Source: Pseudoalteromonas sp. T1lg48
GTDB taxonomy: Bacteria > Pseudomonadota > Gammaproteobacteria > Enterobacterales > Alteromonadaceae
Length of the DNA stretch: 64,000 nucleotides
Assembly (NCBI RefSeq): GCF_002964785.1
Contig: NZ_PQCC01000002.1
Coordinates: forward strand, 306,832 to 370,831
Reading direction: 5' to 3'
Part shown: in pieces, positions 48,665-58,916 of the stretch
How positions within the stretch are numbered: position 1 is the first letter of the stretch
Layout: each line of letters begins with the position of its first letter
Notes under the pieces: model-generated
What the model was told of the DNA's origin: nothing
What the model saw: the letters and a program-made list of their open reading frames with translations, nothing else
Databases searched by the model: none
Position numbers and translations under genes: made by a program

Positions 48665-49011
48665 GAATTCTCCTACCTTTAAGTGTATTTGCGCTGGAAG
48701 ATTCGCCTTCGCTCATGCTAGCGAAGGGAAAATAGGTGCCCATTTTTACTTATTCATACGCCCCCTGCAAATAAAACTTGTGGCCAAAGTGAACGACTTT
48801 AGAATTACTCATGAACTGGAGTAATTACTTTAGCTGTTTTAGAGTTGCCGCTGGGCTTGGCAAGTAGAAATAAGTAATTTGGACGTCTAGGCGTAAAATT
48901 GCTATGCAAGGTGCGATCATTTAGCTAGAATACGCGCCTTATTTTTATGCTGCGCTGCGCCCAGAGGTTGGTGACGAGTTTGGGAAGCGCGAGACTTGTG
49001 AGAAAAAACCA
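48665..49011. other. tkt/metK divergent regulatory region
   Basis: 347 bases without a gene. Contains the hairpin CCTTCGCT-CATGCT-AGCGAAGG (48706-48727) in the tkt leader, AATTACTC/GAGTAATT with an 8-base loop (48813-48834) and a MetJ-like site (48881-48896). Both genes must start here. Confidence 0.6.
48881..48896. promoter_or_regulatory. MetJ-like operator upstream of metK
   Basis: Two adjacent 8-mers, GGACGTCT and AGGCGTAA, against the met box AGACGTCT (7 and 5 of 8). It lies about 115 bases before the metK start. Confidence 0.55.
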
Positions 49012-50163
49012 ATGGCAAAACATTTATTTACTTCTGAGTCAGTATCTGAGGGGCACCCGGATAAAATCGCTGACCAAATTTCAGATGCGGTATTAGATGC
49101 TATTTTGGAGCAAGACCCGCACGCCCGTGTCGCTTGTGAAACCTATGTAAAGACCGGCATGGTTATGGTTGGCGGTGAAATCACTACCAGCGCATGGGTT
49201 GACATCGAAGAGCTTACTCGTAAAACAGTACGTGAGATTGGCTACACCCACTCAGACATGGGTTTTGATGCGGATTCATGTGCGATCCTTAACACCATTG
49301 GTAAACAGTCTCCTGACATCAACCAGGGTGTTGACCGTGCACGCCCTGAAGATCAAGGCGCCGGTGACCAGGGTCTGATGTTCGGTTACGCCTGTAACGA
49401 AACAGACGTATTGATGCCTGCTCCTATCACCTATTCACACCGTCTGGTACAGCGTCAAGCGCACGTTCGTAAAAACGGTGAGCTACCTTGGCTTCGCCCT
49501 GATGCAAAGTCTCAGGTAACCTTTGCTTATGAAAATGGTAAAGCGGTTGGTATCGACGCGGTTGTTCTTTCGACACAGCACTGTGACACCATTTCGCAAG
49601 ACGCCCTGGTTGAAGCCGTGATGGAAACCATCATCAAGCCGACACTTCCGGCCGAGCTAATCACTTCAGCCACTAAGTTCTTTATCAACCCAACCGGCCG
49701 TTTTGTTATCGGTGGCCCTATGGGTGACTGTGGTCTGACTGGTCGTAAAATCATCGTTGATACTTACGGTGGTATGGCCCGTCACGGTGGTGGTGCCTTC
49801 TCTGGTAAGGATCCATCAAAAGTTGACCGTTCAGCAGCCTACGCAGCCCGTTATGTAGCTAAGAACATCGTTGCCGCCGGTCTTGCAGATCGTTGTGAAA
49901 TTCAAGTGTCTTACGCTATCGGTGTTGCCGAGCCAACATCTATCAGCGTAGAAACCTTCGGCACCGGCAAGCTAGACGAAGAGCACCTAATTGCACTTAT
50001 CCGCAAGCACTTCGACCTACGTCCTTATGGCCTGATCCAGATGCTTGACCTTGAGCGTCCTATTTATCAACCTACCGCTGCCTACGGTCACTTCGGTCGC
50101 GATGAGTTCCCATGGGAAGCGACGGACAAAGTAGAAGCATTAAAAGCAGACGCGGGCTTCTAA
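49012..50163 (+). CDS. metK: S-adenosylmethionine synthetase
   Basis: 383 aa. Makes AdoMet from Met and ATP. Motifs: [57 protein letters not shown], and [19 protein letters not shown]. Normal length. Preceded by a MetJ-like site and followed by a strong terminator. Codon use is that of a highly expressed gene. Confidence 0.98.
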   Translation: MAKHLFTSESVSEGHPDKIADQISDAVLDAILEQDPHARVACETYVKTGMVMVGGEITTSAWVDIEELTRKTVREIGYTHSDMGFDADSCAILNTIGKQSPDINQGVDRARPEDQGAGDQGLMFGYACNETDVLMPAPITYSHRLVQRQAHVRKNGELPWLRPDAKSQVTFAYENGKAVGIDAVVLSTQHCDTISQDALVEAVMETIIKPTLPAELITSATKFFINPTGRFVIGGPMGDCGLTGRKIIVDTYGGMARHGGGAFSGKDPSKVDRSAAYAARYVAKNIVAAGLADRCEIQVSYAIGVAEPTSISVETFGTGKLDEEHLIALIRKHFDLRPYGLIQMLDLERPIYQPTAAYGHFGRDEFPWEATDKVEALKADAGF

Positions 50164-50176
50164 GGCAACCGCATAG

Positions 50177-50205
50177 AAAAAAAGCGCTCAATGAGCGCTT
50201 TTTTT
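50177..50205. terminator. Terminator after metK
   Basis: AGCGCTCA-A-TGAGCGCT with A and T runs; also positioned to end the convergent START-domain gene. Confidence 0.85.
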
Positions 50206-50878
50206 ATTTCTGCTTAAAGCCGGAGCAATCACCTTCTTGCAAAGGCAGGGGTGACATGACCTGGGTCTTGGGCAGCACCCGGCGTAAATTCATCAGCGTC
50301 TTGTAGACACTGTTTAGCGACACCCTGTTACTCAGCCAGGTGGGAATGGTACCGCCCGGGTCGGCCACAACCTCATATTCCAACACCAAACCATCCGTTC
50401 GCGGCGTCAGCGTCCACAGCGCTTCTAACTCTTTGATGCGTACTCGCCCTTTCCCCACCTCTTGGTCGGGATCCAGACTCTGGATTAACAAGCGTGAGCT
50501 TTGCCCCTCCAGGGCTTGGTAACAGGATTCGGTATAGAGCTCCCGGTCGGCCACCGGCCAGGGCGAATTAAGGTGGGTAAAGACCAGGGTTTGATTGGCA
50601 CTGGGGCTGTCGAGCAAGGTGACTCGCTTTACACCCTCTAGCCAATCAGGTGCATGCTCGGTATCGTGCAACAGGCTAATAAACTGCGCCTTGGTGGCCT
50701 TGGCAATAAACAACTTTGCCTTTATGGCATAGTGTCCTTCCGCGGTTTTGTAATAGTGCACCTGGTATTGCTGCGAGTGCTTCCAGGTGCGCCAATTTGC
50801 TTGCTCCGCAAAGGCGTAGCTTTGCGCGCTCAGTAGACTAATCGCGCCAATAAGGCTGAATATTACGCGTTGCTTCAC
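50204..50878 (-). CDS. START/SRPBCC lipid-binding domain protein
   Basis: 224 aa from a GTG at 50878; GGAG lies seven bases ahead and the product then begins with a clean signal peptide (KQRVIFSLIGAISLLSAQ). The rest is a START-like domain: WKHSQQYQVHYYKTAEGHYAIKA, FISLLHDTEHAPDWLEGVKRV, WPVADRELY, and GTIPTWLSNRVS. Such domains bind lipids; the ligand is unknown. The start overlaps the end of ygiF by 41 bases, suggesting coupling. Confidence 0.82.
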   Translation of the reverse strand: MKQRVIFSLIGAISLLSAQSYAFAEQANWRTWKHSQQYQVHYYKTAEGHYAIKAKLFIAKATKAQFISLLHDTEHAPDWLEGVKRVTLLDSPSANQTLVFTHLNSPWPVADRELYTESCYQALEGQSSRLLIQSLDPDQEVGKGRVRIKELEALWTLTPRTDGLVLEYEVVADPGGTIPTWLSNRVSLNSVYKTLMNLRRVLPKTQVMSPLPLQEGDCSGFKQK

Positions 50879-52361
50879 GACTTTGCTCCATGGCGCCAAG
50901 TAGACTTTCCGTTTTCTGTGTTAGCCAGGCCTGAATTTTGGCCAGCTCTTCACTGTCTTTGCCTTGGCATAGCTGGCCAAGATAATTCAGAGTAAACAGC
51001 TCAAAGGTGCCGTGGATAATATCCAGCCACGGGGCTCGGAAATTCATCCGCGCATTTTCATCGAACAAGGCCCCCAGGCAGCAGCCACTCAATAAATTGC
51101 GCTCAAGACGCTGCTTTAAGCTCAAGTATTCACTGCTTGAAAGCGACTCATCATTGTCGACCAGGGCACGCATTTCATGCCAATCAAACTCCAGCAGATG
51201 AGCTGCGATATCATGGATATTTTTCTCCGCCGCCTGAAATTGTGACTGCCCCCAGGACTGTCGCCAACCCCGCTCGGTTAGCCAAATGGTGAGATCTAAC
51301 AGCAGCAAGTTATAGCGCTTACTGGTAAAGACTTTTTGTACCTCTTCAATGCTCGGCTGGATGGCCTTTAAATCGTCGATCACCTGGGCCAACTCGGGGG
51401 CGGCATTGATCTTTTTATAGTAGGCGTGTTTTTTTGAGGTAAAGGTTTTCAGTTGGATGGCGGTTTCCACCCAGCTTAATTCACTTAACAGCCATTTCAG
51501 CTCTGAGCGTAAGCGCTCGGTGTCCTGCTTTTCAACGATGTCGCTAAACAACCACAGGCTATGGCGAATAAGGCTGACTCCGTCGGTAATGCGTTTCAGG
51601 GTTTTTAAAGTAGGCTTTTGGAAATAGCATTCCTCATGTTTTTGCACAAAGGTGATGCCATGGTTTAAACACTTCTCCAGTGCCCGCTCCTGCGAGTCGG
51701 CATTGCTCAGCGCTACCATGTCGATTTCCTTACTCGCCACCAACGGCTGATCGTCGGCCAAACGATAGCCACGCGCCGCCTTGGAGTAGAGGCCCATACG
51801 CAGCGGCAGGTTTTCAATTAACTTTTCAGCCAAAGAAAAGAGCTCGCTGCGCTCGCCTTTAATCAGTTCGATTTCCAGCTCACAGATAGCTTCAACATTG
51901 GCATTGGCGGCCACCTCGCCCTTGTCCAACACCACTTCAATCAAGGTGCCGGCCTGGGTTTCTATTAACCAGGTACGGCGAATAAAGTTGGTGCTAAAGA
52001 GCGGATATAAGTTTTCGGCGATGGCCTCAACCTGCACCCCGTGCGGCCAAATGCCGGCATCAAACTTGCTCAGCTCTGGACGGTTGCCTTCAATGGGCAA
52101 ATTAAACTCTGGACGCTGGTGCAACCCCCCGACATTATCGCCGGCTAGCTTAATGGTTTGTTCGCATTGACCATCGCAGCAGCGTGTACGCAGACCTATA
52201 TCCAGGGCCCGCAGTTCACGACTGGGAGTATCAAAGTAGGCGTTTTGCAGATTACGTGAAGGCTTATTGGTTACGGTTTTTGCAAACTGTGTGATAAGTG
52301 CTGGAATTGACGGAATGACCGCCTCAGAAACTAAAAATTTCAGCTCTATTTCAGTGTCCAT
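50838..52361 (-). CDS. ygiF: CYTH-CHAD inorganic triphosphatase (YgiF type)
   Basis: 507 aa. N-terminal CYTH domain (about 1-205) with ExExK in TEIELKFLVS and charged strand motifs (GLRTRCCDGQ, EQTIKLAG). C-terminal CHAD domain (about 240-500), helical and His/Lys/Arg-rich, a polyphosphate-binding module. Family members hydrolyse tripolyphosphate. Divergent from ygiM with 200 bases between, the same pairing as in E. coli. Confidence 0.9.
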   Translation of the reverse strand: MDTEIELKFLVSEAVIPSIPALITQFAKTVTNKPSRNLQNAYFDTPSRELRALDIGLRTRCCDGQCEQTIKLAGDNVGGLHQRPEFNLPIEGNRPELSKFDAGIWPHGVQVEAIAENLYPLFSTNFIRRTWLIETQAGTLIEVVLDKGEVAANANVEAICELEIELIKGERSELFSLAEKLIENLPLRMGLYSKAARGYRLADDQPLVASKEIDMVALSNADSQERALEKCLNHGITFVQKHEECYFQKPTLKTLKRITDGVSLIRHSLWLFSDIVEKQDTERLRSELKWLLSELSWVETAIQLKTFTSKKHAYYKKINAAPELAQVIDDLKAIQPSIEEVQKVFTSKRYNLLLLDLTIWLTERGWRQSWGQSQFQAAEKNIHDIAAHLLEFDWHEMRALVDNDESLSSSEYLSLKQRLERNLLSGCCLGALFDENARMNFRAPWLDIIHGTFELFTLNYLGQLCQGKDSEELAKIQAWLTQKTESLLGAMEQSREATRNIQPYWRD

Positions 52362-52561
52362 GCGCTATAGAAGACCAATGAAATTGACAAGAAGACAACA
52401 TAAACAAAGCCGCTAATGAATGCAAACTTTTTGCTTTCATTTCCCAGTAATTTAGGCCCTTAGCTGCTGGGTTGGGTTACAAAATCGGTCTTGCCATTCG
52501 CCACGCCAGCCAATACTATGCCTCAATCAACATCTTATTTACGTAAACAAGGTTTAGTTGC

Positions 52562-53152
52562 ATGCTAAAACACCTGTGTGTTGCGCTACTTTTTATTTCC
52601 AGCGCACTAATCACCAAGGCGGCCAACGCCGCTCCAAGTACCGCTTATATCAGTGATGATCTCTACATTTTTATGCACTCTGGTGCGGGTAAAAACTACC
52701 GAATTATCGGCTCTGTTAACGCCGGTACCGAAATCAAGCTGGTTACCGGCACGGAAACTAACGGCTTTTTCGAAATTGTCGATGATAAAGAGCGCCAAGG
52801 CTGGGTAGAGAGCAAGTATATTAATCAAGAGCAAAGCCTTAAGGTCAAACACCAAAACCTTGCCGAAGAGTTGGCCAGCACCCAGCAAAAGTTACGTGAT
52901 GTGCAGGCACAGGTACCGCAATTGCAAAGCTTGAACAGTGATTTAACCACCCAAACCGAACAGCTACAGGCACAACTCGAGCAAGCCATTGCCGAGCGTG
53001 ATGCCATTCAAACCAAGCAGCAGAATTTGCGTTCTAAAGAAAAACGCCAATTACTGACCTATGGCGGCGCCATTGCCTTTATCGGTTTATTCTTAGGGAT
53101 TATCTTGACCATCTTCCTATCGCGCAGAAAGCGCTACGATGGTTGGGCGTAA
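52562..53152 (+). CDS. ygiM: SH3 domain-coiled coil membrane protein YgiM
   Basis: 196 aa. Signal peptide about 1-23; bacterial SH3 domain (about 26-90: AYISDDLYIFMHSGAGKNYRI ending GWVESKYI); coiled coil (about 95-160); C-terminal helix (about 167-188) then basic RRKRYDGWA. Organisation matches the TIGR04211/YgiM family. Function unknown. Confidence 0.9.
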   Translation: MLKHLCVALLFISSALITKAANAAPSTAYISDDLYIFMHSGAGKNYRIIGSVNAGTEIKLVTGTETNGFFEIVDDKERQGWVESKYINQEQSLKVKHQNLAEELASTQQKLRDVQAQVPQLQSLNSDLTTQTEQLQAQLEQAIAERDAIQTKQQNLRSKEKRQLLTYGGAIAFIGLFLGIILTIFLSRRKRYDGWA

Positions 53153-53176
53153 ACACCCCTTTACATGAATTATTAT

Positions 53177-53204
53177 AAAAAAGAGCGCCCTGGCGCTCTT
53201 TTTT
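53177..53204. terminator. Terminator between ygiM and the Lrp-type gene
   Basis: GAGCGCC-CT-GGCGCTC between A and T runs, serving both convergent genes. Confidence 0.85.
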
Positions 53205-53684
53205 ATAACTCGATACGCAAGCCGGTATCTTCTTTGACCTTTTCAATCACCATATAGGTATGGTGCGTGCCCACCCCTGGAATATCCACTAGATCGCCCA
53301 GCACCTGACGATACTCATTCATATCGCTCACCCGCACTTTCAGCAAATAATCATACCCACCGGCGACCATGTCACACTCTACGACCTGCGGGGTATTCAT
53401 TATGTGCTCCTTAAAGGTTTTAAACACAGAAGTATTTGAGGTTACCAAGGATACCTGCACATGGGCGAGCAAACTTTGATTGAGCTTCTGCTCACTCAAC
53501 TTGGCAAAATAACCTTCGTAAAACCTTCCGCCTCGAGACGCTTGACCCGATCCAGGCAAGGGCTCGGACTTAGGTTTACCTGTTTAGCCAGGTTTACATT
53601 AGAGATACGACCATTCTTTTGCAGTGCATCAAGGATGGCTAAATCGATTCTATCTAGGACTCGAGACTTGGCTATAAAGGACAT
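53203..53684 (-). pseudogene. Lrp/AsnC-family regulator (PutR-like), frameshifted
   Basis: Two frames together make one Lrp protein. Part one (from 53684) has the helix-turn-helix RIDLAILDALQKNGRISNV, then LAKQVNLSPSPCLDRVKRLEAEGF. Part two continues as YEGYFAKLSEQKLN, then the ligand-sensing domain AGGYDYLLKVRV. The junction is GGTTTTACG, which would stay in frame with one more T (run at 53520-53523). Divergent from putA, so it is probably the proline-responsive regulator. Missing base could be real or a sequencing slip in a homopolymer. Confidence 0.8.
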
Positions 53685-53969
53685 AACAGAATTTTATACG
53701 GGCAAGGTACAAATATACCCTGTAAATTATCGTAAATGCCAAAATTAAACCAGCATATTCTGCGGTATTTTCTTTAGAATGCCCGCGAATGTGTATTCAT
53801 AAGAGCGCAATCTTAACCGCACACACTGAATATCCACGTAGGTAAAAAACTACACTCTCGCAGTTAGAACCTACAATGTAGTAATTGTCGTAACCGAGGC
53901 CCCACCATCTCACCTTGTGGTGTAGGGTACAGTTGCTATGTTTAGACTCCGTTATTTTGAGGGTTGCTT
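53685..53969. promoter_or_regulatory. putA / Lrp-type gene divergent region
   Basis: 285 bases. Short palindromes that could be Lrp-type sites: GGTACAAATATACC (53706-53719) and CTACAATGTAG (53871-53881). A possible hairpin, CCACCAT...TTGTGGTG, lies near 53905-53925. No gene seen. Confidence 0.4.
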
Positions 53970-56900
53970 ATGTTATTTGAAGGCAATTTGATTACTGAAT
54001 GCCCTATTCGCCAAAAGATCCGTGATTTTTATCGCATTGATGAGAATGAAGTCATTGATCACATTCTTCCTTTGGCTGAAGTAGGCGTTACGGCACGAAG
54101 CCGCGCTTGGGAGCGCGCACGTCAAATGGTATTGAACATCCGTAAAGACCAAGACGGTCAAAGTGGTGTTGATGCCCTATTGAACGAGTTCTCCCTGTCT
54201 AGTGAAGAAGGCGTGGTGTTAATGTGTTTGGCAGAGGCGCTGCTGCGCGTGCCAGATAAAGCAACACAAGAGCAATTAATTCGCGATAAGCTTGCCAAGG
54301 GTGACTGGAGTTCACACCTTGGAAGCAGTGACTCACTGTTTGTAAATGCATCATCTTGGGGCTTACTCGTAACCGGTAAAATGGTTAACTACAGTGACAA
54401 AAACAAAGAAGATCAATTTGGCCTACTTAAGCGAACAGTAGGTCGCCTCGGTGAACCAGTAATTCGTAAGTCAGTAAACTTTGCCATGAAAATCATGGGT
54501 AAGCAGTTCGTTATGGGTCAAACCATTGATGAAGCAATCGAACGCGCTGCTGAAACTGAAAGCAAAGGCTACGTATACTCATACGACATGCTGGGCGAAG
54601 GCGCACGTACCATGCGTGATGCTGAGCGTTACTACAAAAGCTACGAAATGGCGATTCACGCCATCGGTAAGGCAGCAAATGGCCGTGGCCCGGTAAAGAG
54701 CCCGGGTATCTCGGTTAAGCTATCGGCTATCCACCCTCGTTATGAGTTCACTCACCGTGAACGCGTGATGGAAGAGATAGTTCCAAAACTAAAAGAGCTT
54801 GCGCTACTTGCTAAGCAATACGATATCGGCCTGACAGTTGATGCCGAAGAGGCGGATCGCCTTGATATTTCGTTAGACATCATCGAAGCAGTATTTAGCG
54901 ACGCCGAGCTTGGCGACTGGCAAGGCTTTGGTCTTGCCGTTCAGGCATACCAAAAACGCGCTATTTTCGTTATTGAATGGCTAACTAACCTTGCCCGCCG
55001 CGTTGGCCGCAAGCTAATGGTGCGTTTGGTTAAAGGTGCCTACTGGGATACCGAGATTAAAACCACACAACAAGATGGTTTAGATCACTTCCCGGTATTT
55101 ACTCGTAAAGCGACTACCGACGTATCTTACAAAGCCTGTGCTATTAAATTGATGGAAGCGCGTGATGCAATTTATCCGCAATTCGCAACGCACAACGCGT
55201 ACACCGCTGCAACCATCCTTGAAGTTGCCAAAGGTGACAACGAAGGCTTTGAATTCCAACGCCTGCACGGCATGGGTGAATCACTCTTCGACCAAGTAGT
55301 AACGCAAGAAAAAATTCAATGTCGTGTGTATGCACCAGTTGGTCAGCACGAAGACCTACTTGCTTATCTGGTACGTCGTCTACTTGAAAATGGTGCGAAC
55401 TCATCGTTCGTAAACGCCATTGTAGATACCACTAAACCGGTTGAAGAGCTACTGCCAGATCCGGTAGAGACACTGCAAGGTTTACGTAACAAGTACAACA
55501 AACAAATCAAGCTGCCAATTGAGCTCTACGGTGATGAACGTCCTAACTCAAAAGGCATGGACCTAACCGACATCAATGCCATTACGCCGCTAAAAGCAAA
55601 CCTGGATGCCTGGTTTAAAGAGCACCTAATTAGCGAAGATCAGGTTGCAGAGGGTAATCTTGCGGTTCGCAACCCAGCGAACCATAAGGAAATCATTGGT
55701 CAGCATCGCCTGCACAGCGGCGATGAGATGCAGTCCTTGCTTGAAAACGCCGAGAAAGAGTTTATTTCTTGGTCTGCCACGCCAGTTACAGAGCGCGCCA
55801 ACCTATTGCGCCGCATTGGTGACATTCTAGAGCGTCACCACGATGAGCTAGTTGCGCTATGTATCAAAGAGGCCGGTAAAGTTACCCAGGATGGCATCGA
55901 TGAAGTACGTGAAGCCGTTGACTTCTGCCGTTACTACGCCGCTCGCGCCGAAGAGCTGGCAGAAGATGAACGCTTTGAAGCCCGTGGTGTGGTGTTATGT
56001 ATCAGCCCATGGAACTTCCCATTGGCCATCTTCCTCGGTCAGGTTGTGGCAGCAATCGTAACCGGTAACACGGTTATCGCGAAACCAGCAGAACAAACCA
56101 GCCTAATCGCGCTACGCGCCATTGAACTAATGCAATCTGTGGGTCTCCCTGAGCACGTAGTTCAGCCGGTTATCGCCCGCGGCAGCGAAGTAGGCAAGTA
56201 CATTGTTCCTGATGAGCGTATTCAAGCAGTGATGTTCACCGGTTCAACCGAAACCGGAACACTGATCTCGCAAACTCTGGCAGCCCGTAATGACATCCAG
56301 GTACCGCTTATCGCCGAAACCGGTGGCCAAAACTGTATGATCGTTGACTCTACCGCTCTCCCTGAGCAGGTAGTAGACGATGTGATTAGCTCTGGCTTCC
56401 AAAGTGCCGGTCAACGTTGTTCTGCGTTACGCGTATTGTTCTTACAAGACGATGTAGCCGATGGCATTATCGAAATGCTTAAAGGTGCGATGGCCGAACT
56501 GCATGTTGGCGATCCTGCTTACCTGTCTACGGATATCGGTCCGGTAATTGATGAAAAAGCACTGAAAGCGCTAACGGCTCACGTAGAATACCTAAAAGGC
56601 AATGCAACACTGCACTATCAGTGTGAGATCCCTGATAACACCGAAAACGGTGCCTACTTCTTCGCTCCTCGCTTGTACGAAATCAAGGACTTGTCGGTTC
56701 TTAAGCGCGAAGTATTCGGCCCTGTCGTACACATTATACGCTTTAAAGCCAACGAACTTGATAACGTGATTGATCAAATCAATGGGACGGGTTACGGCCT
56801 GACCATGGGTGTTCACTCGCGTATCGAAGAGCGCTGTGAATATGTAGCCCGTCAATCTCGTGCCGGTAACGTCTACGTTAACCGCAATATGATCGGTGCT

Positions 56901-57773
56901 ATCGTAGGTGTGCAGCCATTTGGTGGCCGCGGCCTTTCTGGTACCGGTCCTAAAGCCGGTGGTCCTAACTACCTGCTACGCCTGGTTAAAGAGAAGGCAT
57001 CTCCAGAGAACGTGCAGATGACGGATCTACCAGCGGATGAAGCGGATCTGCACCATTACTCTGGCGCCAATGAAAAAGTAGAGGCGCTTATGGCTACCTC
57101 TATGCGCGACGAGAAAATCTGGCGTGCAACGGCGTTAAACGACCGAGTATCGGCGTTGCGTCAGCTGTTGGCAAAAGTTGCAACGGTAGAGATCATCGAT
57201 GAGCTAGCCGATGACCTGGCAAAAACCCTGAGCGATGCTCGTGCGCAGCTTAACCGCATTGAAAAGCGCATGAAGCGTCCTAAGGTATTGCCTGGACCAA
57301 CGGGTGAATCGAATATTCTTTATCTAGAGCCGCGTGGCTGCGTGGTGTGCTACGCAGATAAGAGTACCTCGTTCAACTTCTGGGCGATTTCGATTATCAC
57401 TGCGCTGGCCGCAGGTAACACGGTTATCACCGTTGCTTCTGAGCTGTTCTATGACGAAGCCATGGCGTTCCGCGATAAGTTCATCGCTACCGGTGTAGCC
57501 GAGGGCGTACTGCAAGTGGCCAAACCGAACCAGCTACAAGCCATTTTGGCTCACCCTCACCTAGCCGGTGCGGTTGTAGCGGCACGTTCATCGCGTTTGG
57601 GCTACTTCGCACAGCAGCTGGCTAACCGTAAGGGTGCTATCCTGCCGGTGATCAGCGCTGAGTACTACGATACCCTGATCAACCGTCTATTGACGGAAAA
57701 GACCATCAGTATCGATACCACGGCATCCGGTGGTAACACCTCGCTGATGACCCTAGTAGAAGACGAAGAATAA
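53970..57773 (+). CDS. putA: Bifunctional proline dehydrogenase / P5C dehydrogenase PutA
   Basis: 1267 aa from the ATG at 53970 (GAGG seven bases ahead). Oxidises proline to glutamate. N-terminal alpha region (about 1-130), FAD-dependent proline dehydrogenase barrel (about 180-480; KLMVRLVKGAYWDTEI), aldehyde dehydrogenase (about 560-1020) with FTGSTETGTLIS, IAETGGQNCM and catalytic Cys in SAGQRCSALRVL, then a C-terminal ALDH-fold domain. The ribbon-helix-helix DNA-binding domain of E. coli PutA is absent, so control must come from another protein, probably the divergent Lrp-type regulator. Confidence 0.96.
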   Translation: MLFEGNLITECPIRQKIRDFYRIDENEVIDHILPLAEVGVTARSRAWERARQMVLNIRKDQDGQSGVDALLNEFSLSSEEGVVLMCLAEALLRVPDKATQEQLIRDKLAKGDWSSHLGSSDSLFVNASSWGLLVTGKMVNYSDKNKEDQFGLLKRTVGRLGEPVIRKSVNFAMKIMGKQFVMGQTIDEAIERAAETESKGYVYSYDMLGEGARTMRDAERYYKSYEMAIHAIGKAANGRGPVKSPGISVKLSAIHPRYEFTHRERVMEEIVPKLKELALLAKQYDIGLTVDAEEADRLDISLDIIEAVFSDAELGDWQGFGLAVQAYQKRAIFVIEWLTNLARRVGRKLMVRLVKGAYWDTEIKTTQQDGLDHFPVFTRKATTDVSYKACAIKLMEARDAIYPQFATHNAYTAATILEVAKGDNEGFEFQRLHGMGESLFDQVVTQEKIQCRVYAPVGQHEDLLAYLVRRLLENGANSSFVNAIVDTTKPVEELLPDPVETLQGLRNKYNKQIKLPIELYGDERPNSKGMDLTDINAITPLKANLDAWFKEHLISEDQVAEGNLAVRNPANHKEIIGQHRLHSGDEMQSLLENAEKEFISWSATPVTERANLLRRIGDILERHHDELVALCIKEAGKVTQDGIDEVREAVDFCRYYAARAEELAEDERFEARGVVLCISPWNFPLAIFLGQVVAAIVTGNTVIAKPAEQTSLIALRAIELMQSVGLPEHVVQPVIARGSEVGKYIVPDERIQAVMFTGSTETGTLISQTLAARNDIQVPLIAETGGQNCMIVDSTALPEQVVDDVISSGFQSAGQRCSALRVLFLQDDVADGIIEMLKGAMAELHVGDPAYLSTDIGPVIDEKALKALTAHVEYLKGNATLHYQCEIPDNTENGAYFFAPRLYEIKDLSVLKREVFGPVVHIIRFKANELDNVIDQINGTGYGLTMGVHSRIEERCEYVARQSRAGNVYVNRNMIGAIVGVQPFGGRGLSGTGPKAGGPNYLLRLVKEKASPENVQMTDLPADEADLHHYSGANEKVEALMATSMRDEKIWRATALNDRVSALRQLLAKVATVEIIDELADDLAKTLSDARAQLNRIEKRMKRPKVLPGPTGESNILYLEPRGCVVCYADKSTSFNFWAISIITALAAGNTVITVASELFYDEAMAFRDKFIATGVAEGVLQVAKPNQLQAILAHPHLAGAVVAARSSRLGYFAQQLANRKGAILPVISAEYYDTLINRLLTEKTISIDTTASGGNTSLMTLVEDEE

Positions 57774-57787
57774 GTCGTAAGCTACTG

Positions 57788-57814
57788 AAAAAGGCGCCAA
57801 TTGGCGCCTTTTTT
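57788..57814 (+). terminator. Terminator after putA
   Basis: GGCGCC-AATT-GGCGCC between A and T runs, 14 bases past the stop codon. Confidence 0.88.
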
Positions 57815-57857
57815 ATTGTTCTCTCGACGCCTGAACGCCGATAAGCCGGTGCCTTTA

Positions 57858-58907
57858 TTAAGGCCAATCCTGCATCGCTTCGAGCGAGAACTCATAGTTA
57901 TCAATACTCAAAATTGTCTGCTCCGGGGTGATCTCCACAACCCGAATGCGGCCTACATTGTCACCCTCATACAACTCATAGCCATTGAGTTTAATCCAAC
58001 GCCTGTCCTGATCGGTGGCATAAATATGGGCTTGGTAGACCAAAGATGGAATACGGCTCTGAATCGCCTCCGGCAACAATTCGATGGGCTCTACCATGGC
58101 ACTGCTGCGCGATGCAGTAGTGACGGTATCATCATTCTGCATGCCTTCAGTGGCAGCAACGGCGTCGGCAAACTTACGCTTTAGCTCATTTGACACCCCT
58201 TGTAGCTCGGCATCGTTATAGCTCGGTGTCGAAGAGTAGCTTTGCTGGGGTTGCTGATAGGCATTGTCGCCCTGCTCCAGCGGCTTACCTACCACCTTAT
58301 ATTGACTGGTATCGACCGGTTGCGCCGCAGGGTTAAATGTCTGCGGATATTGCCCGGCATTGGCCATCATTGGATTGCCGTAAGCTGGAACCCATTGCAT
58401 ATAGGTGCCGGGACCATAGGCCTGTGGCATTTGTCCCATCACATAGACGGGTACCATTTGCTGATAAGGCTGAGCAAATTGCACCGGTACCTGCAAGGCA
58501 TTCACGTTAACCTGGCCCTGCGGATGCCCCTGTGAATGCACTTGCGGTTGTCCTTGCATCTGTGCAACCGATTGGTTATTCGCTTGGTTAACCGGCTGGA
58601 ACTGAGCCGCAGCCAACTCGGCATTAACCTGCTCTGGTGAGGCCGTTTGCGCCGCACCTGCATTCGCGTCCAATGTCTGCTGCACCTGCGCTTTTGTCTG
58701 CACCATTAACTCGGTGCTATGCTCCTGCCACCACTTGCCAGCGAAATAGCCAACCACAAGAACAAGGGCGACCACCACAAGGCCGACTAATCCCCAACTT
58801 AAACGCCGATAAAAGTCTAACGCTTCTTGTTGCGATGAATCAGCCTCTTGCTCTAGGGCACTCGATTGATTTTGTGATTGTTTTAATGCGTCTAATAACA
58901 GCGACAT
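57858..58907 (-). CDS. gspB: GspB-like type II secretion assembly protein
   Basis: 349 aa. Starts SLLLDALKQSQNQ, one membrane helix (about 37-55), a long Gln/Pro/Ala-rich linker (about 75-230), and a C-terminal GspB domain (RIPSLVYQAHIYATDQ, then RRWIKLNGYELYEGD and IDNYEFSLEAM). With GspA it helps the GspD secretin through the cell wall. Nine bases after gspA. Confidence 0.88.
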   Translation of the reverse strand: MSLLLDALKQSQNQSSALEQEADSSQQEALDFYRRLSWGLVGLVVVALVLVVGYFAGKWWQEHSTELMVQTKAQVQQTLDANAGAAQTASPEQVNAELAAAQFQPVNQANNQSVAQMQGQPQVHSQGHPQGQVNVNALQVPVQFAQPYQQMVPVYVMGQMPQAYGPGTYMQWVPAYGNPMMANAGQYPQTFNPAAQPVDTSQYKVVGKPLEQGDNAYQQPQQSYSSTPSYNDAELQGVSNELKRKFADAVAATEGMQNDDTVTTASRSSAMVEPIELLPEAIQSRIPSLVYQAHIYATDQDRRWIKLNGYELYEGDNVGRIRVVEITPEQTILSIDNYEFSLEAMQDWP

Positions 58908-58916
58908 AGTACAGCC

